Positions 16,210 to 25,134 are shown, numbered from the stretch's first letter. The stretch: 64,000 nt of DNA from Streptomyces sp. NRRL WC-3626 (GCF_000718785.1 NZ_JOCA01000018.1:124001-188000); one strand, 5' to 3'. Numbers and translations: made by a program. The notes: generated by a model not told the origin, from the letters alone.

Positions 16210-16336
16210 CGCCCGTTCGTCCCCATTTCCCTGTGCCGGCCGTCCCGGCGTCCGATCGGACTCTCCGTCCACCCGTTCATCCGCCACAACGACCCGGAGG
16301 TCACGGGGAGTAACCCGTACGAGGACGAGGACCGGC

Positions 16337-17326
16337 TCAGTTGTGGCTGTGGAGGACGTCGTTGAGGCCGCCCCAGACGGCGTTGTTCGGGCGGGCCTCG
16401 ACCGTGCCGGTGACGGAGTTGCGGCGGAACAGGATGTGGGAGGCGCCGGAGAGTTCGCGGGCCTTGACGACCTCACCGTCGGGCATGGTGACGCGGGTGC
16501 CCGCGGTGACGTACAGGCCGGCCTCGACCACGCACTCGTCGCCCAGCGCGATGCCGACGCCCGCCTCGGCGCCGACCAGGCAGCGCTCGCCGATGGTGAT
16601 GCGCACGTTGCCGCCGCCGGAGAGGGTGCCCATGGTGGAGGCGCCGCCGCCGATGTCGGAGCCGTCGCCGATGACGACACCGGCCGAGATACGGCCCTCG
16701 ACCATCGACGTGCCGAGCGTGCCGGCGTTGAAGTTGACGAAGCCCTCGTGCATGACGGTGGTGCCCTCGGCGAGGTGCGCGCCGAGCCGTACGCGGTCGG
16801 CGTCGGCGATGCGGACGCCCTTGGGGGCGACGTAGTCCGTCATGCGGGGGAACTTGTCGACGGACGTGACGGCGAGGTGCAGGCCCTCGGCGCGGGCGTT
16901 GAGCCGTACCTTCTCCAGGTCGTCCACGGCGACCGGGCCGAGAGAGGTCCAGGCGACGTTGGCGAGGTGGGCGAAGATCCCGTCCAGGTTCTGGCCGTGC
17001 GGCTGGACCAGGCGGTGGGAGAGCAGGTGGAGGCGGAGGTAGACGTCGTGCGCGTCGACCGGCTTCTCGGCCAGCGAGGAGATGACCGTACGGACCGCGA
17101 CCACCTCGACGCCCCGGCGCGTGTCCGGACCGGCGGCGGCACCGGCGCCGCCGCCGAGCAGTTCGGCGGCGCGCTCGGCGGAGAGCCGCTCGGTGCCGGA
17201 CGGTCCGGGCTCGTCGGCCAGGACGGGGGCGGGGAACCAGGTGTCGAGAACGGTGCCGTCGGCGGCGATGGTGGCGAGGCCGGCGGCCACTGCGCCGGTG
17301 GTGCTCTGAGCAGTCGTGTCGGTCAT
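16337..17326 (-). CDS. dapD: 2,3,4,5-tetrahydropyridine-2,6-dicarboxylate N-succinyltransferase
   Basis: DapD transfers succinyl from succinyl-CoA to tetrahydrodipicolinate in diaminopimelate synthesis. The protein is 329 aa, of the longer actinobacterial type. The N-terminal part (1-160) is alpha/beta. The centre is a left-handed beta-helix with hexapeptide turns: [41 protein letters not shown] and [13 protein letters not shown] in pieces. The active-site region [17 protein letters not shown] is intact. The end [12 protein letters not shown] is typical of this group. It is transcribed alone on the minus strand, next to dapA. Confidence 0.93.
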   Translation of the reverse strand: MTDTTAQSTTGAVAAGLATIAADGTVLDTWFPAPVLADEPGPSGTERLSAERAAELLGGGAGAAAGPDTRRGVEVVAVRTVISSLAEKPVDAHDVYLRLHLLSHRLVQPHGQNLDGIFAHLANVAWTSLGPVAVDDLEKVRLNARAEGLHLAVTSVDKFPRMTDYVAPKGVRIADADRVRLGAHLAEGTTVMHEGFVNFNAGTLGTSMVEGRISAGVVIGDGSDIGGGASTMGTLSGGGNVRITIGERCLVGAEAGVGIALGDECVVEAGLYVTAGTRVTMPDGEVVKARELSGASHILFRRNSVTGTVEARPNNAVWGGLNDVLHSHN

Positions 17327-17384
17327 GAGGGCAACCTAACGGCCCGGCGGCCACGGACGCGAACCGGCATCTCACCTGCCGGGC

Positions 17385-17936
17385 TCAGGCCCCGGAACCG
17401 GCCACGATCACCCGCCCCAGCACCTCTCTGGCATACCCCTCGTCATAGGGCGCGCCGGTCAGCAGCACCTGGAGACAGATGCCGTCCAGCAACGCGACCA
17501 GCGCCCGCGCCGTGACCGGGTCCGTACGGCGGGACAGCCGCTCGGCGACGTCCTCGCACCACTCGGCGGCGACGGGGCGCAGGGCGGGCCGGCGCAGCGC
17601 GGCCAGATACAGCTCGTACTCCAGCTCCACGCCGGTGCGCTCGCCGGCCAGCCACTCGCCCATCAGGCCCGCGAGTTCGGCCGCCAGATCGCTTCGCGGG
17701 TCCTCCAGACCGCCGCGTGCGGCGACGACCTTGGCGAAGCCCTCGTTGGCCTGGCGCAGGGCGGCGACCAACAGTTCGTCGAGGGTCCTGAAGTGGTACG
17801 TGGTGGAGCCGAGCGGGACGTCGGCCTCGGCGGCGGCGCTGCGGTGGCTGAGCCCGGCGATGCCGCTGCGGCCCACCACCCGGATGGCCGCGTCGATGAT
17901 CCGCTGCCGCCGCTCGGGGTCGTGGCGCCGGGCCAT
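17385..17936 (-). CDS. TetR-family regulator of the adjacent SMR efflux gene
   Basis: This 183-aa TetR repressor has the helix-turn-helix at about residues 10-52: QRIIDAAIRVVGRSGIAGLS in part, then AAAEADVPLGSTTYHFRTLDELL. The C-terminal domain carries the TetR_C pattern of drug-responsive members. Its ATG overlaps the stop of the SMR transporter gene, so pump and repressor are made from one message. Two copies of a 14-bp palindrome sit just upstream of the pump gene and are the likely binding sites, giving autoregulation that a cationic drug would relieve. The ligand is unknown. Confidence 0.9.
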   Translation of the reverse strand: MARRHDPERRQRIIDAAIRVVGRSGIAGLSHRSAAAEADVPLGSTTYHFRTLDELLVAALRQANEGFAKVVAARGGLEDPRSDLAAELAGLMGEWLAGERTGVELEYELYLAALRRPALRPVAAEWCEDVAERLSRRTDPVTARALVALLDGICLQVLLTGAPYDEGYAREVLGRVIVAGSGA

Positions 17937-18256
17937 CAGTGCGCACCGCCCAGATTCAGCACCACGACGCCGACGATGATCAGCGCGATGCCCGCGGCCT
18001 TGGCGGCGGTGAGCCCCTCACCCAGGAACGCGACGCCGATCGCGGCGATGGCGGCGGTGCCCACACCGGCCCAGATCGCGTAGGCGGTGCCGATGGCGAC
18101 GGTGCGCAGCGTCTGGGCGAGGAGGGCGAAGGAGACCACGTAGCCGGCCACCGTCAGCAGTGAGGGCCAGAGCCTGCTGAAGCCGTCGCTGTACTTCATC
18201 GCGGTGGTGGCGCACACCTCGGCGGCGATGGCGCCGGACAGCAGAAGGTATCCCAT
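17936..18256 (-). CDS. Small multidrug resistance (SMR) family efflux protein
   Basis: This is a 106-aa proton-coupled exporter with four membrane helices, the full length of the EmrE/QacC family. The essential glutamate is in helix 1 (LLLSGAIAAEVCATTAMKYSDGF, in part). The end VVVLNLGGAH is typical. The ATG at 18256 stands one base from an operator palindrome, and the upstream region has no Shine-Dalgarno, so a leaderless message is likely. SMR proteins export quaternary ammonium or dye cations or guanidinium. The substrate here is not known. The gene overlaps the tetR gene by ATGA. Confidence 0.9.
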   Translation of the reverse strand: MGYLLLSGAIAAEVCATTAMKYSDGFSRLWPSLLTVAGYVVSFALLAQTLRTVAIGTAYAIWAGVGTAAIAAIGVAFLGEGLTAAKAAGIALIIVGVVVLNLGGAH

Positions 18257-18257
18257 G

Positions 18258-18292
18258 TGTACGAGCGTACACAACGAATGTACGGGCGTACA
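18258..18292 (-). promoter_or_regulatory. Double palindromic TetR operator before the SMR-tetR operon
   Basis: Two near-identical palindromes, TGTACGAGCGTACA (18258-18271) and TGTACGGGCGTACA (18279-18292), have centres 21 bp apart, two helical turns. The first ends one base before the pump ATG. Such spacing suits two TetR dimers on one DNA face. TACGCT inside the first copy could be the -10 box for a leaderless start. Confidence 0.75.
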
Positions 18293-18325
18293 CAACGGGC
18301 GTCGGAGGGGTCCGGACACGGGAGA

Positions 18326-18353
18326 ACGGCGGCACCCCGGAGGGTGCCGCCGT
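18326..18353 (-). terminator. Terminator of the suf operon
   Basis: A perfect 12-bp stem (18326-18337 and 18342-18353) with a 4-nt loop lies 17 bp after the last suf gene. The stretch from 18257 to 18370 holds only this hairpin and the SMR operators. Confidence 0.8.
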
Positions 18354-18370
18354 TCCCGTCGAACCGTGTC

Positions 18371-18703
18371 TCAGACGTTGAAGCCCAGGGCCCGCAGCTG
18401 CTCACGGCCGTCGTCCGTGATCTTGTCGGGGCCCCACGGCGGCATCCAGACCCAGTTGATGCGCAGCTCGCTGACCAGGCCGTCCGTGGCGGACTTGGCC
18501 TGGTCCTCGATGACGTCCGTCAGCGGGCAGGCCGCGGAGGTCAGGGTCATGTCGACGGTCGCCACATTGGAGTCGTCGACGTGGATGCCGTAGATGAGTC
18601 CGAGGTTGACGACGTCGATGCCCAGCTCGGGGTCGACGACGTCCATCAGGGCCTCGCGGAGCTCCTCCTCCGAGGCCGGCTTCATCTCCAGGGTCTCGCT
18701 CAT
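18371..18703 (-). CDS. SufT-like DUF59/MIP18 metal-sulfur cluster assembly factor
   Basis: This is a 110-aa DUF59 protein and the last gene of the suf operon. It shows the family core EELREALMDVVDPELGIDVVNLGLIYGI in outline and the conserved cysteine in MTLTSAACPLTDVI, used for Fe-S chemistry. The end ELRINWVWMPPWGPDKIT is the usual W-PPW motif. In other bacteria SufT assists maturation of Fe-S proteins. Its ATG overlaps the stop of sufU. The position at the operon end is standard for actinobacteria. Confidence 0.9.
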   Translation of the reverse strand: MSETLEMKPASEEELREALMDVVDPELGIDVVNLGLIYGIHVDDSNVATVDMTLTSAACPLTDVIEDQAKSATDGLVSELRINWVWMPPWGPDKITDDGREQLRALGFNV

Positions 18704-19164
18704 GCCGTAGTCCTTTCGGCGTCGGCGCCCAGCGCCTGGGCCGTCGCGTCCTTCCACGCCATCCAGCTGAGGAGGGCGCACTTGACCCGTGCCGGGTACT
18801 TGGAGACGCCGGCGAACGCGACCGCGTCCTCCAGCACCTCCTCCATCGCGTCGTCGGGCTCGATCCTGCCCTTGGACTGCATCAGCTCCAGGAAGGTCCC
18901 CTGGATCCGCTGCGCCTCGGCGAGGTCCTTGCCGACCAGCAGGTCGTTCAGCACGGAGGCGGAGGCCTGGCTGATGGAACAGCCCTGCCCCTCGTAGCTG
19001 ACGTCGCTGATCGTCGTGCCGTCGTATTTCACGCGGAGCGTGATCTCGTCGCCGCACGTCGGGTTGACGTGGTGCACCTCGGCGTCGCCGTCCCTGAGAC
19101 CACGCCCGTGCGGGTGCTTGTAGTGGTCCAGGATGACGTCCTGGTACATGGAGTCCAGCTTCAC
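18700..19164 (-). CDS. sufU: Fe-S assembly protein SufU
   Basis: SufU of Gram-positive bacteria is a zinc protein that accepts persulfide sulfur from SufS. The protein is 154 aa and keeps the key residues: NPTCGDE (Cys near 37), GQGCSISQAS (near 62) and VKCALLSW (near 128), plus the Asp after the first Cys. The start MKLDSMYQDVILDHYKHPHGRG is typical. It lies 11 bp after sufS and overlaps the DUF59 gene by four bases. No IscU-type additional lysine region is seen, which fits the SufU class. Confidence 0.93.
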   Translation of the reverse strand: MKLDSMYQDVILDHYKHPHGRGLRDGDAEVHHVNPTCGDEITLRVKYDGTTISDVSYEGQGCSISQASASVLNDLLVGKDLAEAQRIQGTFLELMQSKGRIEPDDAMEEVLEDAVAFAGVSKYPARVKCALLSWMAWKDATAQALGADAERTTA

Positions 19165-19175
19165 GCCTCAGCCCC

Positions 19176-20432
19176 TCATCCGAAGAAGTTCCGTACGTGC
19201 TCCAGACCGTCGACGAGTGCGTCGACCTCGGCCGTCGTGGAGTACAGATAGAACGACGCCCGGGTGGTCGCAGGAATTCCGTACCGCAGGCAGACCGGGC
19301 GGGCGCAGTGATGCCCCACGCGTACCGCGATGCCCTGCTCGTCGAGGACCTGGCCCACGTCGTGGGGGTGGATGTCGCCCAGGGTGAAGGAGATCGCGGC
19401 GCCGCGGTCCTCGGCCGTGGCGGGGCCGATGATGCGCAGGTCCGGGACCTCGGCCAGGCGCTTGACCGCGTACTCGGTGATGGCGTGCTCATGGGCGAGG
19501 ATCTTGTCCATGCCGATGGCCGACAGGTAGTCGATCGCCGCGCCGAGACCGACCGCCTGGGCGATCGGCGGCGTACCCGCCTCGAACTTGTGCGGAGCCG
19601 GGGCGTACGTCGACGAGCTCATCGACACGGTCTCGATCATCTCGCCGCCGCCGAGGAACGGGGGCAGGTCCTCCAGCAGTTCCTGGCGGCCCCAGAGGAC
19701 GCCTATGCCGGTCGGGCCGCACATCTTGTGACCGGTGAAGGCCACGAAGTCGGCCTGGAGGGCCTGGACGTCCATCGGCATGTGCGGGGCGGCCTGGGAG
19801 GCGTCGATGCAGACGAGCGCGCCGACCTCCTGGGCGCGGCGCACGATGGCCTCGACCGGGTTGACCGTGCCCAGGATGTTGGAGACCAGCACGAAGGAGA
19901 CGATCTTCGTCTTCTCGGTGATGATCTCGTCGATGTTGGAGAGGTCGAGCCGGCCGTCGTCGGTCAGCCCGAACCACTTCAGCTTCGCGCCGGTGCGCTG
20001 CGCGAGCAGCTGCCACGGCACGATGTTGGAGTGGTGCTCCATCTCCGTGATGACGATCTCGGTCTCGTGGTCCACCCGGTAGGGCTCGTCGGCCCAGCCG
20101 AGCATGTTGGCCACGAGGTTGAGCGACTCGGAGGCGTTCTTGGTGAAGATCACCTCGTCGCGCGAGGGCGCGTTGATGAACTCCGCGACCTTGTCGCGCG
20201 CACCCTCGTACAGCGCCGTGGCCTCCTCGGCGAGGACGTGCACGCCGCGGTGGACGTTGGCGTTGTGCTGCTCGTAGTACTCGGCGAGCACGTCGAGCAC
20301 CTGGCGGGGCGTCTGCGAGGTCGCCGCGTTGTCCAGGTACACGAGCTTCTTGCCGTCGTGGAGCACCCGGTCCAGGATCGGGAAGTCCTTGCGGAGCGCC
20401 TCTGCGTCGAGGAGGCCCGGCAGCTGTGTCAC
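19176..20432 (-). CDS. sufS: Cysteine desulfurase SufS
   Basis: SufS is a PLP enzyme that takes sulfur from L-cysteine as a persulfide and passes it to SufU. It has 418 aa and is a group II desulfurase. The PLP lysine is in FTGHKMCGPTGIG (about 237), the pyridine-contact stretch is VCIDASQAAPHMPMD, and the catalytic cysteine is in RVGHHCARP (about 378). The N-terminal LVYLDNAATSQTP is conserved. It overlaps sufC by four bases at its start. All residues needed for activity are visible. Confidence 0.95.
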   Translation of the reverse strand: MTQLPGLLDAEALRKDFPILDRVLHDGKKLVYLDNAATSQTPRQVLDVLAEYYEQHNANVHRGVHVLAEEATALYEGARDKVAEFINAPSRDEVIFTKNASESLNLVANMLGWADEPYRVDHETEIVITEMEHHSNIVPWQLLAQRTGAKLKWFGLTDDGRLDLSNIDEIITEKTKIVSFVLVSNILGTVNPVEAIVRRAQEVGALVCIDASQAAPHMPMDVQALQADFVAFTGHKMCGPTGIGVLWGRQELLEDLPPFLGGGEMIETVSMSSSTYAPAPHKFEAGTPPIAQAVGLGAAIDYLSAIGMDKILAHEHAITEYAVKRLAEVPDLRIIGPATAEDRGAAISFTLGDIHPHDVGQVLDEQGIAVRVGHHCARPVCLRYGIPATTRASFYLYSTTAEVDALVDGLEHVRNFFG

Positions 20433-21193
20433 TCGGATGCGCCACCCTTCGTGTATGCCTCGTAGCCCTCGGCCTCCAGCTTGTCGGCGAGCTCGGCACC
20501 GCCGGACTCGGCGATCCGCCCGGCCGCGAAGACGTGGACGTAGTCGGGCTTGATGTAGCGCAGGATGCGCGTGTAGTGCGTGATCAGCAGCGTGCCGACC
20601 TCGCCGGACTCGCGGACGCGGTTGACGCCCTCGGAGACGACGCGCAGGGCGTCGACGTCGAGGCCGGAGTCGGTCTCGTCGAGGATCGCGACCTTCGGCT
20701 TGAGCAGCTCGAGCTGAAGGATCTCGTGGCGCTTCTTCTCACCGCCGGAGAAGCCCTCGTTGACGTTGCGCTCGGCGAAGGAGGGGTCGATGGAGAGCCG
20801 CTCCATGGCCTCCTTGACCTCCTTGACCCAGGTGCGCAGCTTGGGGGCCTCGCCGCGGATGGCGGTGGCGGAGGTGCGCAGGAAGTTGGAGACGGAGACG
20901 CCGGGGACCTCGACCGGGTACTGCATGGCGAGGAAGAGGCCGGCGCGGGCGCGCTCGTCGACGGACATCTCGAGGACGTCCTCGCCGTCGAGGGTGACGG
21001 TGCCGCCGGTGATCGTGTACTTGGGGTGACCCGCGAGGGAGTAGGCGAGGGTCGACTTGCCGGAGCCGTTGGGGCCCATGATGGCGTGCGTCTCGCCCTG
21101 CTTCACGGTCAGGTCGACGCCCTTGAGGATCTCCTTCGTGGCGTTGTCGGCCTCGACGGTGACGTGCAGGTCTCGGATTTCAAGCGTTGCCAT
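20429..21193 (-). CDS. sufC: SufC ATPase of the Fe-S assembly complex
   Basis: SufC is the ABC-type ATPase that drives the SufBC2D scaffold. The protein is 254 aa with Walker A GPNGSGKST (about 40), the family-specific signature SGGEKKRHEI instead of LSGGQ, Walker B VAILDETDSGLDVDAL and the switch histidine in LITHYTRIL. It lies between the Rieske gene and sufS, overlapping the latter by four bases. The assignment is secure. Confidence 0.96.
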   Translation of the reverse strand: MATLEIRDLHVTVEADNATKEILKGVDLTVKQGETHAIMGPNGSGKSTLAYSLAGHPKYTITGGTVTLDGEDVLEMSVDERARAGLFLAMQYPVEVPGVSVSNFLRTSATAIRGEAPKLRTWVKEVKEAMERLSIDPSFAERNVNEGFSGGEKKRHEILQLELLKPKVAILDETDSGLDVDALRVVSEGVNRVRESGEVGTLLITHYTRILRYIKPDYVHVFAAGRIAESGGAELADKLEAEGYEAYTKGGASE

Positions 21194-21200
21194 GGGTGCC

Positions 21201-21518
21201 TCAGGACTCCTGGGTGAGGGAGACGAGCACGTCGTCCCCTTCGATCTTTACGGGGTATACGGGGACGGGGCGCGTCGCCGGAAGGGCGTCGGGCTTGCCG
21301 GAACGAAGGTCGAAACGCGAGCCGTGCAGCCAGCACTCGATGTGGCAGTCGTCCACCTCGCCCTCCGCGAGGGAGACGTTCGCGTGCGAGCAGATGTCGT
21401 TGATCGCGAACACCTCGCCCCCGGTGAGCACGACGGAGACCGGCGTGCCGTCGAGTTCCACCCGCTTCGGGGTGTCCTCCTCCAGCTCGCTGAGCCCACA
21501 GGCGCGTACGAAGGTCAT
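21201..21518 (-). CDS. Rieske [2Fe-2S] ferredoxin-like protein in the suf operon
   Basis: This is a 105-aa Rieske domain protein, named in many genomes as a non-heme iron oxygenase ferredoxin subunit. The cluster ligands are in ICSHANVSL (Cys-x-His) and CWLHGSRFD (Cys-x2-His), about 18 residues apart. It sits between sufD and sufC, overlapping sufD by four bases, and no oxygenase component is nearby. This suggests an electron-transfer or cluster-related role within Fe-S biogenesis rather than aromatic oxidation. The role is inferred; the domain is clear. Confidence 0.9.
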   Translation of the reverse strand: MTFVRACGLSELEEDTPKRVELDGTPVSVVLTGGEVFAINDICSHANVSLAEGEVDDCHIECWLHGSRFDLRSGKPDALPATRPVPVYPVKIEGDDVLVSLTQES

Positions 21519-22699
21519 GCGACCGCCGCCTCCAGCTCCTCCTCGATCTTGCCGATCAGGCGCTCCTCGATGTCCGGGACGCCGATCTGCTGGACGAGTT
21601 CGGCGAAGAAGCCGCGGACCACCAGACGGCGGGCGTCCTGCTCGGCGATGCCGCGGGCCATCAGGTAGAAGAGCTGCTCGTCGTCGAAGCGGCCGGTCGC
21701 GGAGGCGTGGCCGGCACCGACGATCTCGCCGGTCTCGATCTCCAGGTTGGGCACGGAGTCGACGCGGGCGCCGTCGGTGAGCACCAGGTTGCGGTTCATC
21801 TCGTAGGTGTCGGTGCCCTCGGCCTTGGCCTCGATGAGCACGTCACCGATCCACACGGCGTGCGCGGCCTCGCCCTGGAGCGCGCCCTTGTAGGCCACGT
21901 TGGACTTGCAGTGCGGGACGTTGTGGTCGACGAGGAGGCGGTGCTCCTGGTGCTGGCCGGCGTCGGTGAAGTACAGACCGAACAGCTCGGCCTCGCCGCC
22001 GGGGCCCGCGTAGGCGACGCGCGGGTGCAGGCGGACCACGTCGCCGCCGAAGGTGACGACGACCGACTTGAAGGAGGCGTCGCGGCCGACGAGGGTGTTG
22101 TGCTGGCCCACGTGGACGGCCTTGTCGTCCCAGTCCTGGACGGAGACGACGGTCAGCTTGGCGCCGTCGCCGAGCAGGTACTCGACGTTGGCGGCGAGCA
22201 CCGCGTCGCCGGTGTGGTCGATGACCACGACGGCTTCGGCGAAGGCGCCGAGCTCGATCACCTGGTGACCGTAGGCGGTGCCGCCCTCGCCGTGCACCGC
22301 GATGCGGATGGGCTCGGTGAGGACGGTCTCCTTCGGCACGGTCACGACCGAGGCCTGCTCGAAGGCGGAGTACGCCTGGGCGGCGACACGGTCCACCGGG
22401 GTGCCGGCACGGCCGAGCCGGGCGTCGTCGCGGCCGACGGTCTCGACGCTGACGCCCTCGGGCGCCTCGACGGTGACCTTGACGCCGCCGCCGTTGGCGG
22501 TGGCGGTGCCGTCGTGCAGGCCGCGCAGCCGCTCCAGCGGGGTGAACCGCCACTCCTCCTCGCGGCCGTGGGGGACGGGGAAGTCCGCCACGTCGAAGGA
22601 CGGGGGCGCGCTCATACGGGTCGCGACGGTCGACTCGGCGGCGACCGCGATCGAGCCCGCGGTGGTGGAACCCACGGGGATGTTCTGAGCCTCAGCCAT
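21515..22699 (-). CDS. sufD: SufD subunit of the Fe-S assembly scaffold
   Basis: SufD pairs with SufB and SufC in the SufBC2D scaffold and supports iron entry. The 394-aa protein has the right-handed beta-helix core of the SufBD family (LLVDHNVPHCKSNVAYKGALQ in part), with GEIVGAGHASATGRFDDEQLFYLMARGI near the end, which is the SufBD signature containing the conserved His. The N-terminus is variable, as usual for SufD. It is separated from sufB by 58 bp and overlaps the Rieske gene. Confidence 0.94.
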   Translation of the reverse strand: MAEAQNIPVGSTTAGSIAVAAESTVATRMSAPPSFDVADFPVPHGREEEWRFTPLERLRGLHDGTATANGGGVKVTVEAPEGVSVETVGRDDARLGRAGTPVDRVAAQAYSAFEQASVVTVPKETVLTEPIRIAVHGEGGTAYGHQVIELGAFAEAVVVIDHTGDAVLAANVEYLLGDGAKLTVVSVQDWDDKAVHVGQHNTLVGRDASFKSVVVTFGGDVVRLHPRVAYAGPGGEAELFGLYFTDAGQHQEHRLLVDHNVPHCKSNVAYKGALQGEAAHAVWIGDVLIEAKAEGTDTYEMNRNLVLTDGARVDSVPNLEIETGEIVGAGHASATGRFDDEQLFYLMARGIAEQDARRLVVRGFFAELVQQIGVPDIEERLIGKIEEELEAAVA

Positions 22700-22757
22700 G
22701 GCTGTCGTAGTGCTCGCTTTCCTTTGCGTAAGGGGCTTGACGGAACGGCGTGGTGCT

Positions 22758-24179
22758 TTAGCCGACCGCGCCTTCCATCTGCAGCTCGATCAGCCGGTTG
22801 AGCTCGAGCGCGTACTCCATCGGCAGTTCCTTGGCGATCGGCTCGACGAAGCCGCGCACGATCATCGCCATCGCCTCGAACTCACTCAGACCACGGCTCA
22901 TCAGGTAGAAGAGCTGGTCCTCGGAGACCTTGGAGACGGTCGCCTCGTGGCCCATGGACACGTCGTCCTCGCGGACGTCCACGTAGGGGTAGGTGTCCGA
23001 GCGGGAGATGGTGTCGACGAGCAGCGCGTCGCAGAGCACGTTGGACTTGGCGCCCGGGGCGCCCTCGCCGATCTCGATCAGACCGCGGTAGGACGTACGG
23101 CCGCCACCGCGCGCCACCGACTTGGAGACGATGTTGGACGAGGTGTTGGGGGCCATGTGGACCATCTTGGCGCCCGCGTCCTGGTGCTGGCCCTCGCCGG
23201 CGAAGGCGATGGACAGGGTCTCGCCCTTGGCGTGCTCGCCCATCAGGTAGACGGCCGGGTACTTCATCGTCACCTTGGAGCCGATGTTGCCGTCGACCCA
23301 CTCCATGGTCGCGCCCTCGTAGGCCACGGCGCGCTTGGTGACCAGGTTGTAGACGTTGTTCGACCAGTTCTGGATGGTCGTGTAGCGGCAGCGGGCGTTC
23401 TTCTTGACGATGATCTCGACGACCGCGGAGTGCAGCGAGTCCGACTTGTAGATCGGGGCGGTGCAGCCCTCGACGTAGTGCACGTAGGCACCCTCGTCGA
23501 CGATGATCAGGGTCCGCTCGAACTGGCCCATGTTCTCGGTGTTGATCCGGAAGTAGGCCTGGAGCGGGATCTCGACGTGCACGCCCGGCGGGACGTAGAT
23601 GAAGGAGCCGCCGGACCACACGGCGCTGTTCAGCGACGCGAACTTGTTGTCACCGACGGGGATGACGGTCCCGAAGTACTCCTTGAAGAGCTCCGGGTGC
23701 TCCTTCAGCGCGGTGTCGGTGTCGAGGAAGATGACGCCCTGCTCCTCCAGGTCCTCGCGGATCTGGTGGTAGACGACCTCCGACTCGTACTGGGCGGCGA
23801 CACCGGCGACGAGGCGGTTCTTCTCGGCCTCGGGGATGCCCAGCCTGTCGTAGGTGTTCTTGATGTCCTCGGGCAGGTCCTCCCAGGACTCCGCCTGCTT
23901 CTCCGTGGAGCGCACGAAGTACTTGATGTTGTCGAAGTCGATGCCGGAGAGGTCGGAGCCCCAGTTCGGCATGGGCTTCTTCTCGAACAGGCGCAGGCCC
24001 TTGAGGCGGAGCTTGGTCATCCACTCCGGCTCGTCCTTCTTCGCGGAGATGTCCCGGACGACGTCCTCGTTCAGGCCGCGGCGCGCCGACGCACCGGCCT
24101 CGTCACGGTCGGCCCAGCCGTATTCGTAGTTGCCCAGACCCTCCAGCTCGGGGTGGGCAGTCTCCGTGGGGAGAGTCAT
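22758..24179 (-). CDS. sufB: SufB subunit of the Fe-S assembly scaffold
   Basis: SufB is the main site of cluster formation in SufBC2D. It has 473 aa from the ATG at 24179, which begins [21 protein letters not shown] and overlaps the sufR stop. A longer frame to 24329 lies inside sufR and was rejected. Conserved parts include [12 protein letters not shown], the [20 protein letters not shown] segment, [20 protein letters not shown] with the cysteine used in assembly, and [26 protein letters not shown] in outline. It shows no defects and is the first structural gene after sufR. Confidence 0.96.
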   Translation of the reverse strand: MTLPTETAHPELEGLGNYEYGWADRDEAGASARRGLNEDVVRDISAKKDEPEWMTKLRLKGLRLFEKKPMPNWGSDLSGIDFDNIKYFVRSTEKQAESWEDLPEDIKNTYDRLGIPEAEKNRLVAGVAAQYESEVVYHQIREDLEEQGVIFLDTDTALKEHPELFKEYFGTVIPVGDNKFASLNSAVWSGGSFIYVPPGVHVEIPLQAYFRINTENMGQFERTLIIVDEGAYVHYVEGCTAPIYKSDSLHSAVVEIIVKKNARCRYTTIQNWSNNVYNLVTKRAVAYEGATMEWVDGNIGSKVTMKYPAVYLMGEHAKGETLSIAFAGEGQHQDAGAKMVHMAPNTSSNIVSKSVARGGGRTSYRGLIEIGEGAPGAKSNVLCDALLVDTISRSDTYPYVDVREDDVSMGHEATVSKVSEDQLFYLMSRGLSEFEAMAMIVRGFVEPIAKELPMEYALELNRLIELQMEGAVG

Positions 24180-24889
24180 GCGGGGTTCCTCCCGGACGTG
24201 CTTGCGGATGCTTGGTGGGAAATCTTGGGGATGAACGTCGTACAGACGCCGTCGCCGTGCGCGATGGTGGCCAGTCGCTGCACATGCGTACCGAGAAGCT
24301 CGGCGAAAAATTCCGTCTCGGCCTCGCACAGCTGCGGAAACTGTTCGGCGGCGTGGGCCACCGGGCAGTGGTGCTGGCAGAGCTGCTCACCGACCGGCGC
24401 GTGACGCGCCGTCGCAGCGTACCCGTCGGCGGTGAGGGCCTTGGCCAGGGCTTCGGCCCGGTCCTCGGGGGCCGCGGCCTCGACCGCCTCGCGGTACGCG
24501 TCCGCGTGGGCGGCGATCCTGGCACGAGCGAAGGCCGCGATCGCGTCGTCACCGCCCCCCTGCTCACCGATCCACCTGAGGGCGTCCACGGCCAGCTTGT
24601 CGTACGACTGGTCGAAGGCGTCCCGCCCGCAGTCGGTCAGGGCGAACACCTTGGCCGGGCGCCCGCGCGTGCGCGCGCCGTAGACCCGCCGCTCGCGGGC
24701 CTCCACGACATTGTCGGCGGCCAGGGCGTCCAGGTGCCGGCGCACGGCCGCCTGGGTGAGGCCGAGCCGCTCGGCGAGCTCGGCGACGGTCGACGGGCCG
24801 TGGTCCAGGACGGAGCGGGCGACACGGTTGCGGGTGGACCGCTCACCGGTAGCCAGTTCCTCGTGGGAAGCCTCGCCAACGTTTTTCAC
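24176..24889 (-). CDS. sufR: SufR, Fe-S-sensing repressor of the suf operon
   Basis: This 237-aa regulator has an N-terminal winged helix (about 15-80, [31 protein letters not shown] in outline). Its C-terminal region holds the cysteine set [18 protein letters not shown], which in SufR homologues binds a [4Fe-4S] cluster. Cluster-loaded SufR represses suf; loss of the cluster on stress or iron lack relieves this. The GTG at 24889 was chosen because it overlaps the operator and matches the usual N-terminus [11 protein letters not shown]. An upstream ATG at 24958 is possible. No Shine-Dalgarno precedes the GTG, suggesting a leaderless message. It overlaps sufB by four bases. Confidence 0.88.
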   Translation of the reverse strand: MKNVGEASHEELATGERSTRNRVARSVLDHGPSTVAELAERLGLTQAAVRRHLDALAADNVVEARERRVYGARTRGRPAKVFALTDCGRDAFDQSYDKLAVDALRWIGEQGGGDDAIAAFARARIAAHADAYREAVEAAAPEDRAEALAKALTADGYAATARHAPVGEQLCQHHCPVAHAAEQFPQLCEAETEFFAELLGTHVQRLATIAHGDGVCTTFIPKISHQASASTSGRNPA

Positions 24890-24902
24890 AACGCCATTGT
24901 TG
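24889..24902 (-). promoter_or_regulatory. SufR operator CAAC-N6-GTTG at the sufR start
   Basis: CAAC (24889-24892), six bases, then GTTG (24899-24902) form a 14-bp palindrome whose end shares the G of the sufR GTG start. To my knowledge CAAC-N6-GTTG is the site reported for cyanobacterial and Streptomyces avermitilis SufR. Its position at the likely transcription start fits autorepression. Confidence 0.75.
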
Positions 24903-24961
24903 CGTAATTCATCTGGGCCGGGCAAGCCGCGCCCGAACGGCCCAGAGGTGCGCTGCATCAC

Positions 24962-24975
24962 TTAGGTAAACCTAA
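24962..24975. promoter_or_regulatory. Iron-box-like half-site palindrome TTAGGT-AA-ACCTAA
   Basis: TTAGGT and ACCTAA are exact inverted arms with a 2-bp spacer, between sufR and the divergent exporter gene. The arms equal those of the DmdR/IdeR iron box, but the known box has a 7-bp spacer, so binding by that regulator is uncertain. The rest of 24976-25134 shows no gene or clear motif. Confidence 0.45.
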
Positions 24976-25134
24976 TTGACCTGCGGAAACGATCTTTGAT
25001 CGATCAAACCGATGGCGCCCCGCGGCCCTCGCCGGACCGCCCGTACCCCCTCCGACCGGCCCACTTTCCCCGTGGGAAGGAGTTTGGTCACCCGGCGCCC
25101 CGGCCCCCGGTCCGCGTCCCTAGACTCGTGACCC

